64,000 nucleotides of DNA from the NCBI GenBank assembly GCA_002083655.1, contig MSXR01000006.1:303394-367393 (forward strand), read 5' to 3'. Position numbers and translations under genes: made by a program. This document shows, piece by piece, positions 59,704 to 64,000 of this stretch. The notes below the pieces were generated by a model. That model worked only from the letters and a program-made list of their open reading frames with translations, had not been told where the DNA came from and ran no database searches. Each line of letters opens with the position of its first letter. Within the stretch, counting starts at the first letter, position 1. The DNA comes from Proteobacteria bacterium ST_bin14. Its GTDB lineage: Bacteria; Pseudomonadota; Alphaproteobacteria; Sphingomonadales; Sphingomonadaceae.

Positions 59704-61473
59704 TTACCTTGCCGGGTCGCGACGATACGCCTGCAGCGCCTCCACCGCCAGCGACCGGCGCAGGATACGCGCCATGGGGTCGATGACGATATGCGCGCCC
59801 TTAGGAATGGCGACCGATCCGTGGCCGCCGGGCATTTCCACCTTTACCAGATCGCTGCCAATTTTTACCTCGACCGGCATTGGGAAGGGTTTGCCTGAAG
59901 CTATTGTCCAGTCGAGCATCAACATGCCATCTGCCTCGCGCGCGACAAGGTCGGGCAGGGCGGCTTGGCGCAGATAGACGTCGAAGAACCAACGATAGTC
60001 CTTGCCGCTGATTTGGCTCACCAGCGCCTCAAACTCTTGCGTTGATCCATAACGCGGGGTGAAATTGCCTGGCTTGGGGTCATTGCGCCCGTAAACCAGC
60101 CGGCGCGTCGCTTCAAAAAAAGCTGCGTCGCCGATCAGCCAGCGCAGCGTGTGGAGCGTCCACGCGCCCTTGGCGTAAATATCACCCGCTGGCCCGCCTT
60201 TGCTTTGTTCATAAACCTCTTCTTCGGTTCGGATTGTGCCGGACACGATGGGCGCGCGGTTCTCGATCTTCGGGCGCTGGGCATCCATCATCGTGGCATA
60301 GCGGGCATCGCCTTCTCGCCACTGACCGTAAAGCGGCTGCATATAGCTGCCGAACCCTTCATGCAGCCAGTAATCATCCCAATTGGCGGCGGTCAGCTGG
60401 TTGCCGAACCATTCATGCGCGAATTCATGCTGGAAAAGCCAGTCAAACCCGTCGATCGACTTGGCATAGCCATTGCCATAGGCATTGATTGTCTGGTGCT
60501 CCATGCCGAGATGCGGCGTTTCGACAACCCCCACCTTTTCGTCTCCGAACGGATAGGGGCCGATCATGCTTTCAAAGAAATCAAGCGTGGGCGCAAATTC
60601 CGCAAACAGCCCCTCAGCCTTGGCCTTTGCGCCAGGCAAATACCAATAGCTCATCGGAATGGTGTTGCCATATCGGCTTTTATAGGTGCCCGAAACCTGT
60701 TCGTAAGGGCCGACATTGATCGCAATGGCATAGGTGTTGGGGTGCCGTGTCCGCCAGTGCCACGTGGTGCGACCGTCTTTTAAAGTGTCCGCACCCAGCA
60801 GGACGCCATTACCCGGTGCAGAAAGACCTTTCGGCACAGTTATGTGCAGCGTCATTTGCGCAGGCTCGCCCGTCGGAAAATCCAGACATGGCCAGAACAG
60901 GTCGCAGCCATAGCCTTCAGCGGTTGAGGCGATCCACGGCTGGCCATTTTTGGTTTTCGCCCAAACAAAGCCATCATCCCAGGGCGCGCGGACTGCGACG
61001 TGCGGTGTACCGGCATAGCGCAGGCGGGCGGTAACGCGGTGGCCAGCTGCGACGGTGCCCGGCAGCCGCACCACCAGCTGGCCCTGCGGGTTCGCCCATG
61101 CGGTGGCGGGCAGCGCACGCCCGTCAATATCAATAGCGGAAACGGGCAGGTTTCGATCAAGATCAATCACCAGCCGGTCAAGCGCGACTCTGGCCGTGAA
61201 CGTCAGCGTCGCGGTGGCTGCAATCGCTTCTCTTTCAGGAAAAATCTCAATCGCCAGATCAGCGCTGTCGAACTGTAGCTTGGCCTGGTCGGGGTCGATC
61301 ACGCCGCCTGATTTCTGCGTTTGCTCGGTCAGCGGCGGTTCGCCCTTTCTTGGCGGCGCAGCGGCGATCAGGCCCAGTATCGCAAATCCTGCCACAAGCC
61401 GATTGATGCGGCGCGCATGCGCACCATATAAGACCGAATTGGCGTCCCGATTGGGCGTCGTCGGAGACTGCAT
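59704..61473 (-). CDS. M1-family zinc metallopeptidase, exported
   Basis: About 589 residues of the aminopeptidase N-like (gluzincin) family. The zinc site is complete: HEFAHEWFG and, 18 residues after the second His, the Glu of LHEGFGSY. The exopeptidase motif usually GxMEN reads GMEHQ. An N-terminal hydrophobic stretch (LVAGFAILGLIAAAPP) near residue 30 looks like a signal peptide, which makes the 5' end uncertain; a later start is possible. ATG 61473 and the lon ATG share the bases CATG on opposite strands. Full length for a short M1 peptidase without the C-terminal HEAT domain. Confidence 0.88.
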   Translation of the reverse strand: MQSPTTPNRDANSVLYGAHARRINRLVAGFAILGLIAAAPPRKGEPPLTEQTQKSGGVIDPDQAKLQFDSADLAIEIFPEREAIAATATLTFTARVALDRLVIDLDRNLPVSAIDIDGRALPATAWANPQGQLVVRLPGTVAAGHRVTARLRYAGTPHVAVRAPWDDGFVWAKTKNGQPWIASTAEGYGCDLFWPCLDFPTGEPAQMTLHITVPKGLSAPGNGVLLGADTLKDGRTTWHWRTRHPNTYAIAINVGPYEQVSGTYKSRYGNTIPMSYWYLPGAKAKAEGLFAEFAPTLDFFESMIGPYPFGDEKVGVVETPHLGMEHQTINAYGNGYAKSIDGFDWLFQHEFAHEWFGNQLTAANWDDYWLHEGFGSYMQPLYGQWREGDARYATMMDAQRPKIENRAPIVSGTIRTEEEVYEQSKGGPAGDIYAKGAWTLHTLRWLIGDAAFFEATRRLVYGRNDPKPGNFTPRYGSTQEFEALVSQISGKDYRWFFDVYLRQAALPDLVAREADGMLMLDWTIASGKPFPMPVEVKIGSDLVKVEMPGGHGSVAIPKGAHIVIDPMARILRRSLAVEALQAYRRDPAR

Positions 61474-63898
61474 GACCAACACCTATCCTGTATTGCCGCT
61501 GCGCGACATTGTCGTTTTTCCAAACATGATCGTGCCGCTGTTCGTTGGCCGCGACAAGTCCGTTGCCGCGCTGGAAACCGCAATGACCGGAACGAAGGAA
61601 ATCTTCCTGGTCGCCCAGCTTGACCCCAGCGAAGATGATCCCGACCGCGATGATCTGTACGAAATTGGCGTCACTGCCGTGGTGCTCCAATTGCTTAAGC
61701 TGCCAGACGGCACAGTCCGGGTGCTGGTGGAGGGAAAACGCCGCGCCAAGCTGACCAATATGTCGGCACAAGATGGCCACCTGACGGCTGAGATCGACCT
61801 GCTTGATGCTGGCGACGACGTGGGTGACGATGATAGCGATGTGCCGGCGATATCTCATGATGTTGCCGCGCTGATGCGTTCGGTCGTCGATCAATTTGAA
61901 AATTATGCCAAGCTGAACCGCAAGCTGCCCGCCGAAACCGCAGTGCAACTGGGCGAGATCGAAGATCCGTCACGGCTGGCTGATGCGATTGCCGCCAATA
62001 TCCAGGTCAAGGTCGCCGACAAGCAGTCGCTGCTGGTCGAAAGCGATCCGCAAAAGCGGCTTGAGATGGTGTTCGCCTTCATGGAAGGCGAATTGGGTGT
62101 GCTGCAGGTGGAAAAGAAAATCCGCAGCCGCGTGAAGCGTCAGATGGAGAAAACCCAGCGCGAATATTATCTGAACGAGCAGCTGAAGGCGATTCAGCGC
62201 GAGCTGGGTAATGAGGGTGAGGAAGGCGAGGGCGATGAAATTGCCGAGCTGACCCAGAAAATCGCCACGCTGAAACTGTCGAAGGAAGCCCGCACCAAGG
62301 CGACGACGGAGCTGAAGAAGCTCAAGACGATGGCGCCCATGTCGGCTGAGGCAACCGTTGTCCGCAATTATCTTGATGTGCTGCTGGGCCTGCCCTGGGG
62401 CAAGAAATCAAAGCTGAAAAAGGATATCGCCGCGGCGCAGGCGGTGCTTGATGAGGATCATTATGCGCTTGAAAAAGTGAAGGACCGGATCGTCGAATAT
62501 TTGGCGGTTCAGGCGCGCACCAACAAGCTGAAAGGGCCAATCTTGTGCCTTGTGGGCCCTCCTGGTGTCGGCAAGACGTCGCTGGGCAAAAGCATCGCTA
62601 AGGCGTGCGGGCGTGAATTTGTACGCCAGTCGCTGGGCGGGGTGCGTGATGAGGCGGAAATTCGCGGCCATCGCCGTACCTATATCGGCTCGTTGCCCGG
62701 CAAGATCGTCACCAATTTGCGCAAGGCCGGGACAAGCAACCCTCTGTTTTTGCTGGATGAAATTGACAAGCTTGGGCAGGATTTTCGGGGTGACCCGGCA
62801 TCGGCACTGTTGGAGGTGCTTGATCCGGAACAGAATTCGAAGTTTCAGGATCACTATCTGGAAATTGATATCGACTTGTCCGATGTGATGTTCGTCACCA
62901 CCGCCAACACGCTGAACTTGCCCCAGGCATTGCTCGACCGGATGGAGATCATCCGGCTGGAGGGGTATACCGAGGACGAGAAGGTCGAGATTGCGGAGCG
63001 CCATCTGATCGCCAAGCAGGTTGAGGCGCATGGCCTGAAGCCCGGCGAATTTGAGCTGGCGAATGATGGTCTACGCGCGCTGATCCGCTATTACACGCGC
63101 GAGGCCGGCGTCCGCACGCTGGAACGCGAGATTGCCCGGCTGGCGCGCAAGGCGCTGCGGCGCATATTGGAAGGCAAGATGACGAGCGTTGTTATCAACG
63201 CCGAAAATATTGCCGAGTATGCCGGCGTGCAGAAATATCGCTTTGGCATGGGCGAAGATGAGCATCAGATCGGCGCGGTAACCGGCCTTGCCTGGACCGA
63301 GGTCGGCGGTGAATTGCTGACGATCGAAAGCGTGACGGTGCAGGGCAAGGGGCTGGTCCGCACCACCGGTAAGCTCGGCGATGTGATGAAGGAATCGGTC
63401 GAAGCGGCGATGAGCTTCGTAAAGGCACGCGCGCCAAGTTATGGCATCAAGCCCAGCATGTTCGCGCGTAAGGATATCCATGTTCACTTGCCTGAGGGTG
63501 CGGTGCCAAAGGATGGGCCATCGGCGGGCATTGGTTTGGTAACGTCGATTGTTTCAACGCTGACCGGCATTCCGGTGCGGCGCGACGTGGCGATGACCGG
63601 CGAAGTCACGTTGCGCGGGCGGGTGCTGCCGATTGGCGGCCTGAAGGAAAAGCTGCTCGCCGCCATGCGGGGCGGCATCACTACGGTGCTGATCCCGGCG
63701 GAAAATGAGAAGGATCTGGCGGAACTGCCCGCCAATATCCGCGCCGCGCTGAACATCATTCCGATCCGCCATGTTGATGAGGCTCTGCGGTTAGCGCTAA
63801 CCGAGCCATTGACGGCGATTGACTGGAGCGATGCAGACGAACTGGCGGCATTACCGCCGGTTGGCGTGCCGCCCGCTGGCGGAGAAGTGCATCATTGA
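61472..63898 (+). CDS. lon: ATP-dependent protease Lon
   Basis: An 808-residue LonA-type protease for misfolded and regulatory proteins. The N-terminal substrate domain (TYPVLPLRDIVVFPNMIVPLFVG) is followed by a coiled coil, the AAA+ module with Walker A GPPGVGKTSLGKSIA (about 363-377) and Walker B LFLLDEIDKL, and the Ser-Lys protease domain with S684 (PKDGPSAGIG) and K727 (GGLKEKLLAA), 43 residues apart as in E. coli. GGAG five to six bases before ATG 61472 decides the start. Its promoter must lie inside the N-terminal coding part of the divergent M1 gene. Confidence 0.97.
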   Translation: MTNTYPVLPLRDIVVFPNMIVPLFVGRDKSVAALETAMTGTKEIFLVAQLDPSEDDPDRDDLYEIGVTAVVLQLLKLPDGTVRVLVEGKRRAKLTNMSAQDGHLTAEIDLLDAGDDVGDDDSDVPAISHDVAALMRSVVDQFENYAKLNRKLPAETAVQLGEIEDPSRLADAIAANIQVKVADKQSLLVESDPQKRLEMVFAFMEGELGVLQVEKKIRSRVKRQMEKTQREYYLNEQLKAIQRELGNEGEEGEGDEIAELTQKIATLKLSKEARTKATTELKKLKTMAPMSAEATVVRNYLDVLLGLPWGKKSKLKKDIAAAQAVLDEDHYALEKVKDRIVEYLAVQARTNKLKGPILCLVGPPGVGKTSLGKSIAKACGREFVRQSLGGVRDEAEIRGHRRTYIGSLPGKIVTNLRKAGTSNPLFLLDEIDKLGQDFRGDPASALLEVLDPEQNSKFQDHYLEIDIDLSDVMFVTTANTLNLPQALLDRMEIIRLEGYTEDEKVEIAERHLIAKQVEAHGLKPGEFELANDGLRALIRYYTREAGVRTLEREIARLARKALRRILEGKMTSVVINAENIAEYAGVQKYRFGMGEDEHQIGAVTGLAWTEVGGELLTIESVTVQGKGLVRTTGKLGDVMKESVEAAMSFVKARAPSYGIKPSMFARKDIHVHLPEGAVPKDGPSAGIGLVTSIVSTLTGIPVRRDVAMTGEVTLRGRVLPIGGLKEKLLAAMRGGITTVLIPAENEKDLAELPANIRAALNIIPIRHVDEALRLALTEPLTAIDWSDADELAALPPVGVPPAGGEVHH

Positions 63899-63906
63899 TG
63901 CGGTAA

Positions 63907-63927
63907 ATTGCGGCATTCAGCCGCAAT
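63907..63927 (+). terminator. Hairpin just after lon, possible terminator
   Basis: ATTGCGGC (63907-63914), a 5-base loop and GCCGCAAT (63920-63927) form a perfect 8-bp stem, 9 bp after the lon stop. It lacks an immediate T-run, but T-rich sequence follows from about 63947. It may stop lon transcription or protect the 3' end. Confidence 0.5.
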
Positions 63928-63992
63928 GCGTCACGGGTTATCCGAATTTGTTATGTTTTCGTCGTTTTTGGCGGATTTATGACGGATTTGTT

Positions 63993-63998
63993 TTGACA
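63993..63998 (+). promoter_or_regulatory. Consensus -35 element at the window edge
   Basis: A perfect TTGACA lies at 63993-63998 in an AT-rich stretch after lon. The -10 region and gene fall outside the window. In Alphaproteobacteria an HU-type DNA-binding protein gene commonly follows lon, so this is probably its promoter; that is inference. Confidence 0.4.
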
Positions 63999-64000
63999 GC

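Noticed and set aside
60151..60783. A 210-codon open frame antisense to the M1 peptidase
   Set aside because: Overlaps the catalytic HEFAH region of a convincing gene and shows no family motif.
1..64000. tRNA, rRNA, insertion sequence, integrase, CRISPR array or toxin-antitoxin pair
   Set aside because: I looked for T-loop sequences, transposase motifs, spaced repeats and small gene pairs and found none; the gaps are too short for most of these.

Overview
This is 64 kb of dense, GC-rich chromosome from an alphaproteobacterium, most likely a sphingomonad (Sphingomonadales). The order trpF-trpB-trpA-accD-folC and the lon gene with a probable next promoter fit Alphaproteobacteria. The cysD-cysNC-cysQ cluster, the arginine-succinyl genes beside an M20 hydrolase, the SleB-type hydrolase, the DUF885 lipoprotein and the AmpG-like PAT transporter fit sphingomonads. 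The taxon is inferred from gene content; no rRNA marker is present. About 62 protein genes cover nearly everything. I see no tRNA, rRNA, insertion sequence, prophage or CRISPR array. The longest gaps without a gene are 37161-37412 (252 bp) and 9027-9245 (219 bp).

Layout. 0-4.8 kb: end of an acyl-CoA synthetase, a PA0069-type radical SAM gene and a VOC protein flanking a LexA-type box, then a minus-strand run of a uracil-DNA-glycosylase-like gene, a lytic transglycosylase and moaB. 4.9-11.6 kb (plus): ETF-ubiquinone oxidoreductase, a TPR protein, ispE, an N-formylglutamate amidohydrolase, a lipoprotein and an RNA uracil methyltransferase. 11.6-15.6 kb: truA-fmt (minus) and recR-def-GST (plus). 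15.6-20.7 kb (minus): a sensor-kinase-like protein lacking its phospho-histidine, and the sulfate assimilation genes cysD-cysNC-cysQ. 20.8-24.3 kb (minus): an arginine catabolic operon (M20 hydrolase-astA-astB). 24.4-30.7 kb: membrane protein, rppH, an esterase, then histone-deacetylase-like, photolyase and cyclopropane-fatty-acid synthase genes, and an SDR. 30.8-35.6 kb: purF, hisI with a coupled lipoprotein, and a MerR regulator followed by an acyl-CoA dehydrogenase behind a LiuR-like operator. 35.7-44.7 kb: SleB-type wall hydrolase, cysK-MFS, DUF885 lipoprotein, UvrD helicase with a LexA box. 44.8-53.8 kb: NTF2-like protein, PiT phosphate transporter with a Pho box, MHS transporter, rsmD and an rRNA pseudouridine synthase, response regulator, DUF1499 protein, Rieske oxygenase, PAT transporter. 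53.9-59.7 kb (minus): trpF-trpB-cupin-trpA-accD-folC and an ICMT-like protein. 59.7-64 kb: an M1 peptidase and lon, divergent, with start codons sharing CATG.

Most of the window is housekeeping. I found no unmistakable new multi-gene system. The most interesting signals are regulatory or involve decayed motifs: two GAAC-N7-GAAC SOS boxes (one in front of a radical SAM gene related to DNA photoproduct lyases), a Pho box before PiT, a LiuR-like palindrome before merR, four GANTC methylation sites within 90 bp before the wall hydrolase, a kinase-like protein with Glu in place of the phospho-His, a UDG-like protein without its Fe-S cysteines, a cupin translationally coupled between trpB and trpA, and an M20 hydrolase coupled to astA.
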